In this document: positions 45,401 to 57,115 of the stretch, one piece after another
Position numbering within the stretch: position 1 is the stretch's first letter
Layout of the letters: the number at the start of each line of letters is the position of its first letter
Assembly: GCA_963920635.1 (NCBI GenBank)
Contig: OY987299.1
Coordinates: 18,465,401-18,529,400, forward strand
Length of the DNA: 64,000 nucleotides
Direction of reading: 5' to 3'
Source: Pseudeuparius sepicola
Taxonomy: Eukaryota; Arthropoda; Insecta; Coleoptera; Anthribidae
Program-made: the position numbers and the translations under genes
The notes under the pieces: generated by a model
The model's database searches: none
Seen by the model: the letters and a program-made list of their open reading frames with translations, nothing else
What the model was told of the DNA's origin: nothing

Positions 45401-47066
45401 ACCGAATGTGCTTCAAGATAGCGGTCACCCATCCATGAGCTAACCGCGACGTTGTTGCTTCTTCATATACAGTGTCTCCCACTTAAGGACTGACCACCCC
45501 TGTAACAAATTTTTTTATGGCTCGATTTCCATAAACTTTTTTTTGTTGGATAGAGCTTCAAAAATGGCATTAAATGTATAATTCAGGTACCTCGTGCCTT
45601 AAATTCATGGCCCACTGAGACGGTGTTTTAGTGCTGAAATTTCGAAAAGTACTATTAGGGATTTTTTTAGAGGAAAATCAATGCCGGATTCTTATTAGGC
45701 GTTGTTCGAAACCAAAACTTACCAATTTGCATTACCATAGCTCTACAGGGTGTTTCAAAATTTTTAGTGTCCCACTTAATTAGTGACCACCCCTTTAAAA
45801 TTTTTATTTTTAGCACGATTTCATAAACTTTTTTTTTGTTGGATAGAGCTTCAATAATGGCATTAAATGCATAATTCAGGTGCCTCGTGCGTTACATTCA
45901 TGGCCCACTGAGACGAAGTTTTAGTGCTGAAATTTCGAGAAGTACTATTAGGGACTTTTTTAGAGAAAAATTAATGCTAAATTTTTATTCAACGTTGTTG
46001 GAAACCCAAACGTACCAATTTGCATTAGAAAATGGAGGACTAATTGAAATGACTGAAATTTGAATTTATGTTATGTATGATATTAAATTAAATAAAAAAT
46101 TTGTTCGTTAATAAATTTTTGAAAGAATATGAGTTCCTCATGAATATTTTAGTGACCAACTTATTACCAGAAATTAAGAAAATTAATTACAAATTAGTAC
46201 TTTTTTTATTGGAACCTCTCACTGCATATAAGAATCCGGCCTTACTTTTCCTTTCCTTTTTTTAACACCCTGTGGAGCTATGGTAATGCAAATTGGTACG
46301 TTTGGGTATCCAACAACGCTGAACAAGAAACCGGCATTAATTTTCCTCTAAAAAATCCCTAATAGTACTTCTCGAAATTTCAGCACTAAAACACCGTCTC
46401 CATGGGCCATGGGCCATGAATTTAACGCACGAGGCACCTGAATTTTGCATTTAATGTCATTTTTAAAGCTCTACTCAGTTTATGAAAATCGAGCTATAAA
46501 TAAAAAAATTACGGGGGTGGTCAGCCCTTAAGTGTGGCAATAAAAATTTTGAAACACCCTGTAGAGCTACGGCAATGCAAATTGGCAAATAGTACAGTCG
46601 CGGACAGTTGGTATCGAACGACCTGAAGAGGTTTCTCGTGGCTATCGTTACAGGGCGCGCGGAGACGGCAACATCGCGCTGGAGTCTGCAGCCGGCCGGT
46701 CTGCTAAAAATAGAACCATAAAATGCAAATTACAGCCTCCAGCCTCTCACAGCAAAGGAACAAAATTCGAGGAAAATGCAACTTTTTGCTGGTAATAATT
46801 CCAACCCCAGTGTTGGTATTTAATATTTCGTACTATTTTATCATGTTACTATACCGTCTAGTATTTATGATAATGAAATAAAAAAATAATAAATATCAAG
46901 GCTGAGATTAGAATCAACACCACAATAAAAGTTGCTTTTTCTCGAGTTTCCTTCCTTTGCTGCCAGCACCCTGTATTAATTAGGAATATGAAATTAGGTA
47001 AATCCATAGTCAATTTGAGCCACAATAGAATTCCGAAGAATTTCTCAAAAACAATAATTTAATATA

Positions 47067-47858
47067 CAGGGTGTCTACTTTTAAACATATGCAAATTAAT
47101 AAAATCTTTATTTTTGGAGATAATCCCTGAACATTCTTTGTGTGAAAGGCCTTCAAAAATCGCTTCTTTTAGCCTTCCTATCATTTTCAAAAGGCAAATC
47201 CAGGTCCGGCTACGATTTTTGAGTGTTTTTTTATTTAAAATCTACCAATACAGCGTTAATCAGGATCCCCCTAAAACCCCTTTATATACCAAATTTGAAC
47301 AAAGAATTTAGAGAGAGATCTATTCTACAGGATGTCAAGGTTCAGCAAAATAGGAAATTTACAGGCATTTGGCGAGTCAAGTGTGCCATGGAATCCCGTC
47401 AAAATAGTTTAATTGTCAACAGAACCACTCAAAGTGTTGGTGTGCAAAGATTCAATACAGGGTATTTTTCTCTGCCCCATCTGAAAATGCTGAATTTTTA
47501 TGACTTGACTCGCCAGAGATGCCTGAAGAGGTTTCTTTAAATGTCCTATTTTGCTCAATTTTGACATCCTGTAGAATAGAACTCTCTCTATATTTTTTGT
47601 TCAAATTTGGTATATAAAGGGTTTTCGACTGTCCTGATTGACGCTGTGGTGTCAGATTTTAAATAAAAAAATGGCTAAATGGTTTTTGTGAAAATCGGGG
47701 GAATAAAAAAATCGTAGCCGGCCCTGGATTTGCAATTTGAAAATGGCAGGATTGCTAAAATAAGCGGCTTTTGAAGTCCTTTCGGACAAAAAACAGATCA
47801 AGCGATTATCTCAAAAATTAAAGATTTCAAGGATTTGTATAATATGTTTAAAAGTAGA
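47067..47858. mobile_element. FB-1 foldback, both arms, nested
   Basis: The left end CAGGGTGTCTACTTTTAA follows TA; the right end has decayed to 'ttaaaagtagatatgg'. The arms mirror each other around about 47500, with 'gtgtgccatggaatcccgtc' on the left and the usual 'tcgtagccggccctggattt' on the right. It lies inside the 5.4-kb element. Confidence 0.8.
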
Positions 47859-48167
47859 TATGGGGGCTCTTAATATTAATTAGAAAATGTATGGCACAAA
47901 ATTAATGGATTATCGGATTACCTGAGTTGAAATATTTTAGCATAGATATTTATATCTTTTTAAATAGGTATTTATTAATTATACCTACCTGCACTTAATA
48001 TAACTAAATTTAGGGGATTAACTTAATAATTGTAATATTGAATTGGATGTAGATTTTGAAAATATCGATTATACCTGCTCCTAGCCCTTTGTATAAATAC
48101 TAAGGTGGGTGGGCTAAAATTATTTAGTCAGTATCCTAATTCGAGAGAGTAACTAACAGTGTTCGTT

Positions 48168-49172
48168 ATGCCTCGTTTGAGTGAATCCGTCAAGCACCGT
48201 ATCATCGCCAAACTAGAAAATGGTTGGGCTATTTCCCGACTGGCCGAAGAATTTGGTGTATCTAAAAGCACCATTTTCAATATAAAGAAGAAATATGACG
48301 AAACCGGAAGCGTGGAAAACATACATAGAGGAGGAAATGTGAAAATTACGTCTGACCAACAAGATGAGCAAATAGCTAATTTTTGCCTTGCAAATCCGTT
48401 TAAATCCGCCGTTGAAGCAGTATCTGCAACACAATTTCCAGCAAGTGTTAGAACTGCCCGAAGGAGATTAGATGCAGCCAATCTGAAATCTCGCACGGCC
48501 AGCAACAAAATTCAGCTGACCGAGGCTAATAAGGAAGTCAGGTTGCAGATATGCCGAGAGTTTCAGCGTTTACCGCCACATTATTGGGAGAAGGTAATAT
48601 TTAGCGACGAAAAGATCTTTCAAAGCCATTACAATGGCAAAGTGCGAGTATATAGACCTTCGGTGAGTTCAAGATATGACGAAAGATTTGTGTCACCCAG
48701 GAAAAGGAGTGGGCATTTTTCCGTCAACATATGGGCCTGCATAAGCTACCGTGGACCTGGCATTTGTTGGAGAATCGACGACCGCTTCACAGCAGCTCGC
48801 TATTGCGAGATACTCGAAGGCGGATTGTTACCAACTGCAACGGAAATGTATCCCGATGGCTTCGTTTTCCAGCATGATAACGCTCCTGTGCATACAGCAA
48901 GAATAGTTCGCGAATGGTTCACCGAAAACAACGTAGAAAAGTTGCAATGGCCGGCGAAGAGTCCTGACTTGAATCCCATTGAGAATGTGTGGGGCAGAAT
49001 GGCGCGGACAATGGAGAACTTCGTACCCGAAAATAGGGAGGCACTTTGGCAGAAGATTCAACAAACGTGGGATGAAGTCGTAACCCATGATCTCTGCTGC
49101 CAACTCATAGATTCGATGAGCAGGAGAGTTCAGAAAGTCATCCTATCCCAAGGTGGGTATACTAAATATTAA
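48168..49172 (+). CDS. Tc1/mariner DD34E transposase, intact (334 aa)
   Basis: This is a complete cut-and-paste transposase. N-terminal paired-type DNA-binding region: helix-turn-helix at residues ~20-42 (AISRLAEEFGVSKSTIFNIK) and a second at ~92-112. The RNase H-like catalytic triad is Asp147 (IFSDEKIF), Asp237 (FQHDNAPVHTA) and Glu272 (SPDLNPIENVW), with 34 residues between the last two, that is DD34E, typical of Tc1. Length matches the family (about 340). The ATG at 48168 is chosen; the frame extends to a GTG nine bases upstream. 'tataaatac' at about 48093-48101 could be its TATA box. No stop or frameshift is present, so it may be recent or active. The matching ends are probably the identical TIRs at 46595 and 52008. 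Confidence 0.93.
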   Translation: MPRLSESVKHRIIAKLENGWAISRLAEEFGVSKSTIFNIKKKYDETGSVENIHRGGNVKITSDQQDEQIANFCLANPFKSAVEAVSATQFPASVRTARRRLDAANLKSRTASNKIQLTEANKEVRLQICREFQRLPPHYWEKVIFSDEKIFQSHYNGKVRVYRPSVSSRYDERFVSPRKRSGHFSVNIWACISYRGPGICWRIDDRFTAARYCEILEGGLLPTATEMYPDGFVFQHDNAPVHTARIVREWFTENNVEKLQWPAKSPDLNPIENVWGRMARTMENFVPENREALWQKIQQTWDEVVTHDLCCQLIDSMSRRVQKVILSQGGYTKY

Positions 49173-49460
49173 TATACATATAATATAATAATGGAAAATG
49201 CATTTGATTTCTTGCCTTTATTTAATTATGTTATAGTCATAAAGATTTTAATGGGTTTATAGTTTTTTCGGATTCTTCCTGTGTCGGTGGTTCTAATAAA
49301 ACTTCGTAATCATTATATCCAGCTTGTGGAAGTCCTCAATCACCTGAAATTATTTTATTTTATCCAGGTAATCACATTGAGGTCCAGGGAGGTGTGTAAA
49401 GCTTGACACGTGTCCCTGCTGTGTGTCTTCTGATGTTATTGATAAAGGTATGCAATTTAA

Positions 49461-50004
49461 TAGAGAGTTATTGCAGAAATAAATAACGTCGCGCTCTTTT
49501 TTGACGTTATTTTGACATTTGAGCATGCGCAGTCGTAGTTTGACATAAGGTCGTCCATAATAAGGTTATTTTCCTTTATTTTTGTTTATTGTGTATACCA
49601 TAATATACGTTATTTTTACCTTATTTGTCACAATTCTTAAAATAAATTCTGATTTGTCAGAAAACGCTAGTGTTCGGTGAAAGTAGGACTTAACCTAAAA
49701 TGTTCGTTGCTTGTTTGCGTTTGCACCTTGTTTGTTTTCATTAGTCTTTCACCTTGGTGTTCCGTGGTTATTTGGCTGTTTTCCCAGTTTTTTCCGGAGC
49801 AAAATTATAAAAGCACATAATATTCTAGTGAAAGTGTAGAAATACAAAACAATAAAGTAAACGTAAACAAGCCCTTAATTTGGATACATAAATTACGACT
49901 TGCAATAACTATTGTCAGAATCATAAATAACGTATGAGAGTATTCAAATAAGGTCGTCTTAAATACTGCTTAATGCCAAAAACAGTTTCTGCAATAACTC
50001 TCTA
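49461..50004. mobile_element. piggyBac-like MITE with TTAA duplication
   Basis: TTAA flanks both sides (49457-49460, 50005-50008), and the ends TAGAGAGTTATTGCAGAAA are perfect inverted repeats of 19 bp. No transposase. Strings 'aaataacgt' and 'aaggtcgtc' occur near both ends as subterminal repeats. Confidence 0.75.
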
Positions 50005-50416
50005 TTAAGTTACAAGGGTAATTTTATGTCTGTGACCCCCTAATCTCATTTATCTGTTGAAGGGCATTTTATGAGAAACAATGGAGCATTGCAGCACCAC
50101 GAAAACCAATTTATTAAAACTTCTGACCAATTTCTTCAAAAATAAGAAAAAATAAATAAAAGGGACACCCCTTTTATTTTATAATCATTTATGTTTAGGA
50201 CTACGAGACCTAACAACTAAATGTTGGAACAAATACTTATTTTGCAAAGAAAAGAATAATTTATGAAAATCCTTTTAATTAACTTTTTTAATTCTAGGGT
50301 TATTAGCTAAATATATTTTTAGTGTTACTACATATTTTTTTATTATAACATAAAAATACATTTTTGTTGCAACGCAAAATATTTATTAACTTAATGTCTA
50401 AAACCGCTGACAACTA

Positions 50417-50652
50417 TACTTAGTGTATTTGGAAATGAAAGGAGGCCATAAATATTGATTGAGAAGGAAAATTCGACCATTTCAGTGGCGTGCTCTTTTG
50501 CTAAAAATCTGATGAGGATAAATACGCAAATTAATATTCGGGCGAGTTATGTAGTATTTTATGACGGACTCTCGAGCCTCTGATAAAGAATTTGCATTTA
50601 TATTTATAATAAGCCATAAACCTTCCTTTCATTTCCAAATACACTATGTATA
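50417..50652. mobile_element. Short TIR element
   Basis: 'tagtgtatttggaaatgaaa' near 50421 is mirrored by 'tttcatttccaaatacacta' ending at 50645, with ~170 bp between. A single FB-type end 'cagtatgtccacagaagagg' follows at 50656. Confidence 0.75.
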
Positions 50653-50959
50653 TACAGTATGTCCACAGAAGAGGTGTTGAATAGGAACACTTTCTTATCT
50701 TTAATTTTACCGCAAAAAGTTACTCTTGATAAAAACTTTGCTAACATTTCTTATGTGGAAATAAGTTGCTAGGAAAAGTTGTTCAAAAGTAAAGGATACT
50801 CCATACTACCAATTTTAGAAACAATTGGCACACTTTGATTTATTTGAAAAACATTTTTCGCTTTGGCCCTATCACTGCATTAAATATATTTTTTTTATGT
50901 AAGTAAGCTTATATAAGCATAATAAATATGGCAATTTTAGACGGCTAGGTGATGTTAAA

Positions 50960-51680
50960 AAATAAATCGGCATCCATAACCAACTTTTCACGCAATACAA
51001 AAAAAAACTCAAGTCGACAAAAATGTGAAAACAAAACTATCAATTTATTTAATTTTTTTTTGATCAAACAAGATCTTTAATATGAGAAAATTTGTCTTTA
51101 ATTTGAATAACTGTTGATGTTTTTAATTGCTATTTCGACTTCACACTTTAAACAAATTAGCGGGAAAACTAGTACAAATTGTATGAAAATTTTCTTTTGT
51201 CAATGTTCTTGCGTGATCTAATTGCCGCTAATCTCCAATTAAAATTTTCCCTCGACTTTCAAAATAAATTGATTGTTTTCAGATTCTTGTTGATTTAAGT
51301 TTTTTTTGGTATTGCGCGAAAAGTTGGCCATGGATACCGACTTCTTTTTTTAACATTAACCAACTATCTAAAATTTACACGTTTTTGTTTCTTAAGATTT
51401 TTCAGTAGGGAGCCAAATAACTACTTTAATAAACTAAAACAATGGCCTTTAATAACTAAAACAATGGCCTCAACAGAGCCGAAGAGCCTGTGTAATTTTC
51501 AGAAACTATCTGAGCACCCAGTTGCATAAAGCTTCTCAGTGCCATCAATTTTCAATATAAAAGTTTTCTTCGGTATCTTAAAATAAATAGGTATGTTACG
51601 GCTATTTAATAATTTTGCTCAATTGGAGGTTTTTTTATATTGCGCGACAAGTTGACCATGGATGTTGATTACTTTTGCAG
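50960..51680. repeat. Inverted and direct repeat cluster
   Basis: 'accaacttttcacgcaatac' (~50978) is mirrored by 'gtattgcgcgaaaagttggc' (~51309), and a direct variant 'atattgcgcgacaagttgac' appears at ~51636. Remnants of one foldback family inside the 5.4-kb element. Confidence 0.6.
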
Positions 51681-52354
51681 GGCCACTTAGCTGTCCAAAA
51701 TTGTCACCTTTTTGTTTCTCATGTTTTTTTTGTAGGGCGCAAAATAAGCGAGGAAATCGCGGTGGTAGTTTAAAAAATCATACTGTATACTTGTGAACTG
51801 TTTTAATAAATAGTTTAATACTGATTCCTTAATTTTTTTTAACCCTTTCGGTGACATCGGCTTAATCGCTTGCAAAGAATTCTCGGAACAAGACACCCGT
51901 TCGAACCATCCGATGCCGAAGGCGCGCGCTGTTGCCGTCTCCGCGCGCCCTGTAACGATAGCCACGAGAAACCTCTTCAGGTCGTTCGATACCAACTGTC
52001 CGCGACTGTACTTCTCGAAATTTCAGCACTAAAACACCGTCTCAGTGGGCCATGACTTTAACGCACGAGGCACCTAAATTATGTGTTTGATGCCATTTTT
52101 GAAGCTCTATCCAACAAAAAAAAGTTTATGAAAATCGAGCTATAAATAAAAATTTTATAGGGGTGGTCAGTCCTTAAGTGGGACACACTGTATATCTACC
52201 TAGATCGAGCACGATGCGGTACGACGCAACTGCATGACCTGGAGGTGTTCTCTGGCCACTCTCTTGCAGTCTACATTATAGAATATTATGGTCGATCAAA
52301 CCGACCGAACTGTTCATATTGAAAGATTCCGTTGTTTTAGATAATAATTCCGCA

Positions 52355-52570
52355 ATGAAGTTGAAGAGTTAAATTATACTTTATTGGCTGGGTTTTGAAT
52401 ATATGGCCATATTTGACGGGCGACGGGCACGTCTGGCGGTTGGTTCCCAAATCTCACCATGGCCAACTTATAGAAAAAAAATCGTACAATAATGACTTAC
52501 TTTAGCCTCGATTTCTGAGCTTTTATCGGCGATTTTTGAGACTATGCCGATTTAAAAAAATGTTTCCCTT
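52355..52570 (-). repeat. Family D fragment
   Basis: Shares 'gctgggttttgaatat', 'tttgacgggcg' and 'aaaatcgtacaataatg' with 45060-45180. Confidence 0.6.
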
Positions 52571-53529
52571 GCAATTCGTTATCCATAATATATCAATTTT
52601 CGTGAATTTCCAAGAACATTCATTTTTACCACGTTTTTATTAACTTGCTTTCTTGATCTTTCATCTGTTTGTCTGTTCGTTAAATTTTGCAATCGATTTT
52701 AATTTCCCGATGAGCTAGAGACTTGAAACTTTAAACATAGCTCAGAACTGGATGACAATGTAATATTAACTCGCTATATACATATCGTTATTATGTTATT
52801 TGTTACTATAAAAAAAATATGAATATTAATAAAAATATTTGACTAGTGGAAATTTAGGAACAGATAAGAACATGCCAAAAGCTGGTAATAATTAAAAATA
52901 ACGGGTTAAAAACGCGTTAAGAAGAAAGGATGACAAACTAAGTAACTAAGAAGGATCTCGAATTAATTTTCAATTTCAAATATGATCAGGTAAAGGGAAA
53001 CTGAAATAAATCTGAAATTTGCCACATGTCTCTGTCATAATCTCATCAAGATGTTTAAAATCGATTGCAAAATTTCAAACACAAGACTAAAAAGCAGAAA
53101 ATAATAAAATTTTAATGTACCACGTTTTTTTTGTAATTTTCTAAATTATACATTATGTGTATATATATTATGTGTATAATTATAATAATTACTATGTCGC
53201 CGCATACGCCAGTATATGAAATCATTTAATAATGAACCCTATTAACTTCTATAGTCACTGCTATTAATTAATTATTTCCGATTTTCCTGAAATCTACATG
53301 ATTTTTTTGCAATATACCAATTCCAACACGTCAACAACGCGCCAAGGCAAGCTCAACTCTGACTGGTTAATTTGCCACTGACTAAAACAAATGAACAAAA
53401 TCATCATTATTTTTAATGTTTTGACATTACCAGAGAATGTGAAAACAACCATGTTCATCACATTTTTTGATTTTTACATCAAGCATTAAAATTTTTCCCA
53501 AAACTCTCGTTTTATACGTTAGGTAGGTA
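52571..53529. other. Non-coding, AT-rich
   Basis: No gene or bounded element. Confidence 0.45.
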
Positions 53530-54148
53530 CAGGGTGTCCCAGTTAAGACATTACGATAACGATTATCTCGGTAAGTTTTGAGGTAAATTATTGCTTCAAA
53601 AGCCAAACTTGTGTAGTTTTTTTCCAAAGAATTGAATGCTATCAAGAAAAAACCAATTGAACTACAAACAAAAAGTTATCGCAATCGCCTATTCTTAATT
53701 TTATTTTTTTCAAAAAAAAACCGTTATTAGGCAATGTTTTCTGAAATTCAACTGCTTTTTTCTTGGTAGTATTCAATTCGTTAGAAAAACTACATAAGTT
53801 GGAGTTTCAACCATATCAGTTAATCTTAAAAATTAGCGAAATAATCGCTATTTTTAGTAACATCTTAAAGAAACAAAAAACGTCAGTTCAGGATAAACAG
53901 GCAGTGGTATTCAAGTGTGCGGTACAGATTTATCCACTTTAAGACCCTAATGAAAAAATGCAACAAAATTGCCATCTTGATTGTTCACAAAAATCTGTTA
54001 TTTTGCTATATCTTTTTTGTTTTAAACATTTGTTTTTCTTGGCAGCATTCAATTTCTTGCAATAAACTACACAAGTTTAGTACTACCACAAATTTGTTTT
54101 AAAAATTATCGAGATAATCGCTCGTAACGTCTTAACTATGACACCCTG
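53530..54148. mobile_element. Foldback element FB-5
   Basis: CAGGGTGTCCCAGTTAAGAC after TA at the left is mirrored by 'cgtcttaactatgacaccct' ending at 54148 before TA. Arms include 'gattatctcggtaa' / 'aaattatcgagataatcgct'. Confidence 0.8.
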
Positions 54149-54303
54149 TACATACATGGGAGTAGAAAAAGGTCTTTATCCGACATTATTCAGTAGTTAC
54201 CTACTGTCCCGGTATTAAAAATAGTGTCACTGCGTTTTAGTTGGTTTTACTTTTTTTCTGATTTAATTTGATAGTTCGGTACTCCCGAAGTAAGTATAAT
54301 ATA

Positions 54304-55171
54304 CAGTGTGTCCCCAGATGAGGTACCGCACTCTTGTAAAGTTTCTTATATTTGATTTTTCGAGAAAAAGTCATTCTTTATAAAAAGTTTTGCTTGTTCT
54401 TAAAAGAAGATTGGCATGGAAAAAGTTAACATTACTTACACTGGGTGACCGGAACATTGAAAAAACGTTAATTATCTTAAGAGTAAACTGCCTCTATTTG
54501 TAAAGATAGTGAAAAAAGTTATAAAGAAAATTTTTTCAGCGTAGTAAGTTACTTACGAGTACAAAATTTCAAAGAGTTAGGCGTACTTTGATTTTTTGAT
54601 TTTTTCTCGTTTTTCCTTAAGTAAATGGTTTTCTGTAAATAGTATGACTGTATTAACAAAAGTTACCCAGAATGGAAGACTGCGCCTGATGACAAAATTT
54701 AACAAGTCTAGGCCTACTTTGTATTTTGGAAAATATTGGAAGAAACTCAAAGTAGGCCAGGATTGTCAAAATTTTTTCGTCGTACATAGTTTCCTACTCT
54801 GAGTAACTTTTGTTAATACAGTTTTGTCATACTATTTACAGAAAAACATTTAATCGAAGAAAAACAAGAAAAAAAATCAAAAATCAAAGTAGGCCTTACA
54901 CTTTGAAATTTTGTACACCTAAGTAACTTAACACGCTGAACAAATTTTCTCTATAACTTTTCAGTATCTCTACAAATAGAGGCAGTTTACTCTTATGTTA
55001 ATTAACGTTTTTTTTTAATTTCCTGGTCACCCAGTATAAGTAATGTTAACTTTTTCCATGCCAATCTTATTTTAAGAACAAGCAAAACTTTTTATCAAGA
55101 ATAACTTTTTCTCGAAAAATCAAATATAAGAAACTTTACAAGAGTGCGGTACCCCATCTGGGGACACACTG
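54304..55171. mobile_element. Foldback element FB-6
   Basis: CAGTGTGTCCCCAGATGAGG is mirrored by CCCATCTGGGGACACACTG, each beside TA. The arms are about 400 bp, carrying 'gtttcttatatttgattttt' and 'ggcatggaaaaagttaacat' in mirror. Confidence 0.85.
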
Positions 55172-56190
55172 TATGTGTATACGGAATAATGACATTTACT
55201 ATATGACCTAAAATAATTGTTTCTCCAAATCATTTTTTTTTGTTGTGTTGGCGAGCCTATATGAACATTTTCAGCAAATTCAATAGGATAGCTAAAAGGT
55301 GGCCAATAAATATTTAAATGCATTTTATTCTAAATATTTTTCCTATAAAATGGCACCTTACTTTTTCGAGAAGCAGAACTCGTCGAGAATAACTTTTATA
55401 CTATTTTACACTATTTAACAAATATGGTAGTGGTCAAAATGGAATTTCAAAAATAGATTCACAAAAATCAATAACCTAGCCCAATGCTCGACTAAATGTT
55501 CCTGTGCCTGGATTAGTTTTAATATGGAATCCACGTCCCTGTTAAGTCTTGATTAATAATGGAGGATGAAGCGCGAATACCAGTGTCGCATAAATCCAAA
55601 TTACTTATAATTTCTATTTTCAGTGTGCGCATATAAATTAAGAAAGCTGCTCAGCATCAGGGTTCAGGATATTGCGGTGTGGCGAAGCTTGTTTCTTACC
55701 TTTAGAGAGTTCCTTCTCTTTACAGGGGCGTCGTCATTTCAAAGCTTACCTATATTATGACTCGTGCGAGAAACTTCTACACAGCCAATAAAACAATTTA
55801 ATGTACCTAATCTAATTATTTAATCTTGTCAACTGGCCAAACTTTGCAATTTGATAGATGATGTCCCATGAGCCACTAGATAATTGATAGGTACCTATAC
55901 CCATACTTATTTATAACTTCTTACCTTATAGTTTTTCATTTGGAAAACTGATGACTTGACAAGACTGCCGCTAGCGCTCTAGGTCCAAGCAAAACCCATC
56001 TCACACTCAACTGCCTTATACAACTTATAAGATCATCGGCAGATAAAAGCTTGTGGCATGTAGGAAATTACAATTATAGCAAACTAATTATAGCATTAAT
56101 TATAAAAACTAATACAACAATCGACCCAAGTTTGAACCTTGCAAGAGTCTTGAGCCCAAATCGCACATCTCAGACTTGGTGACTTGGAGG
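55172..56190. other. Non-coding
   Basis: No gene recognised. Confidence 0.4.
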
Positions 56191-56396
56191 GTTAGGACAT
56201 TCGAGGACTTGGAAGGGAAAGGAGGGTGAGAGAGGCAAGGGGACGAACGGCGAATTTAAGTTGGTAGCATTTACACGTGAATTGACGATTTAGTAATTCC
56301 CTAAACATTTAACGCTTGGCATATTCATTTGACGCTTGCAGTCAAAGGAGTGTTTCTTCTTTACTTGAGTGGGGGAATGTCCTAACTTTCCTATAA
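56191..56396. mobile_element. Short MITE, family F
   Basis: GTTAGGACATTC and GAATGTCCTAAC are perfect 12-bp inverted ends of a 206-bp element. The left half also occurs at 2669. Confidence 0.7.
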
Positions 56397-57115
56397 ACTA
56401 ACCTTGGTGCCTCCTGAATATCAACATACTAAATATCATACGTATTATTAATTATTAGTAATAATTACCAGTGTCGGTGTCATCCAAAAATTCAGCAAGG
56501 GGATTTTTTAATTGCACCAATTTTTCAGGAACACAATACTTACTTGATTATAACAATTTTCTAACTGTTATGCTTAATTGCTTAAATGTTTAATTTCCTG
56601 CACCTACACCACTGTACTATATGCTGGGAGGCCGTCAGTTAAAGAGATAAGAGAAGTGATGGTGATGATACATTGCTTTAATTGCTCGACTTCAAACTGC
56701 GTTGATTATTTTAATGAATTTTACGTCGTGTTTCTCACATCCGCAGCCAAACCATTAGATGAGAGTTTGGAGATTGCAAAGAAGATACACGCCAGTAGCG
56801 GGCAGATTACGTAGGTATGTTTCGTAAAAATGTAATCACAAAAGTAAGAATATACAATGTGTAGGTACTTGAATCTGAATTAAGTCGACAAAAAAAGTTT
56901 GAGCTAAATCATGAAACACATCGAGTAGTAACAATAATAGTTCTCACCCTCAACCCTCAGGATAGGTACCTACTCCAAACTAAAAGAGTACCCCTCCGAA
57001 GCAACCATATTATGCTTGAGTGGGCGAGGGGTGGCAATTACTATTATTTCGGCTTCATAGTTGTTTGCCTAGCACCGACTTTTTCCCGATAGAACTAGGA
57101 TAGCATTTTTACTCA
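56389..57115 (+). repeat. Segmental duplication, copy 1
   Basis: Repeated at 61218-61967 with high identity. It contains a 78-codon open frame (56578-56814, opening at a TTG) kept in both copies, which differ there by one silent and three replacement changes; I see no domain. A run shared with 32310-32420 lies at its right end. Confidence 0.8.

Larger units (their letters stand above)
46595..52008 (+). mobile_element. Tc1/mariner-type element, 5414 bp, identical 78-bp TIRs
   Basis: Both ends read CAGTCGCGGACAGTTGGTAT inward, and the full 78 bp (46595-46672 and 51931-52008) are exactly complementary. TA flanks both sides (46593-46594, 52009-52010). The outside sequence rejoins as 'aatagtacttctcgaaat', matching an uninterrupted relative at 46365-46378. 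It encloses an intact DD34E transposase (48168-49172) plus inserted elements at 47067, 49461 and 50417. It is longer than usual for the superfamily (1.3-2.5 kb), mainly because of the insertions. That the transposase belongs to these ends is likely but not proven. Confidence 0.8.
45470..52190. mobile_element. Foldback element FB-4, split by a 5.4-kb insertion
   Basis: The ends are CAGTGTCTCCCACTTAAGGA and, reversed, CAGTGTGTCCCACTTAAGGA, each beside TA(TA). Internal arms repeat 'ggtgttttagtgctgaaatt' and 'cattcatggcccactgag' (45600-45650, 45890-45950, 46380-46430, 52020-52060), showing a compound or twice-nested structure. The Tc1/mariner-type element 46595-52008 sits inside at a TA. Confidence 0.75.

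Noticed and set aside
51687..51995. 102-codon ORF at the right end of the Tc1-type element
   Set aside because: Its first part is the 78-bp TIR read backwards and no domain is seen.
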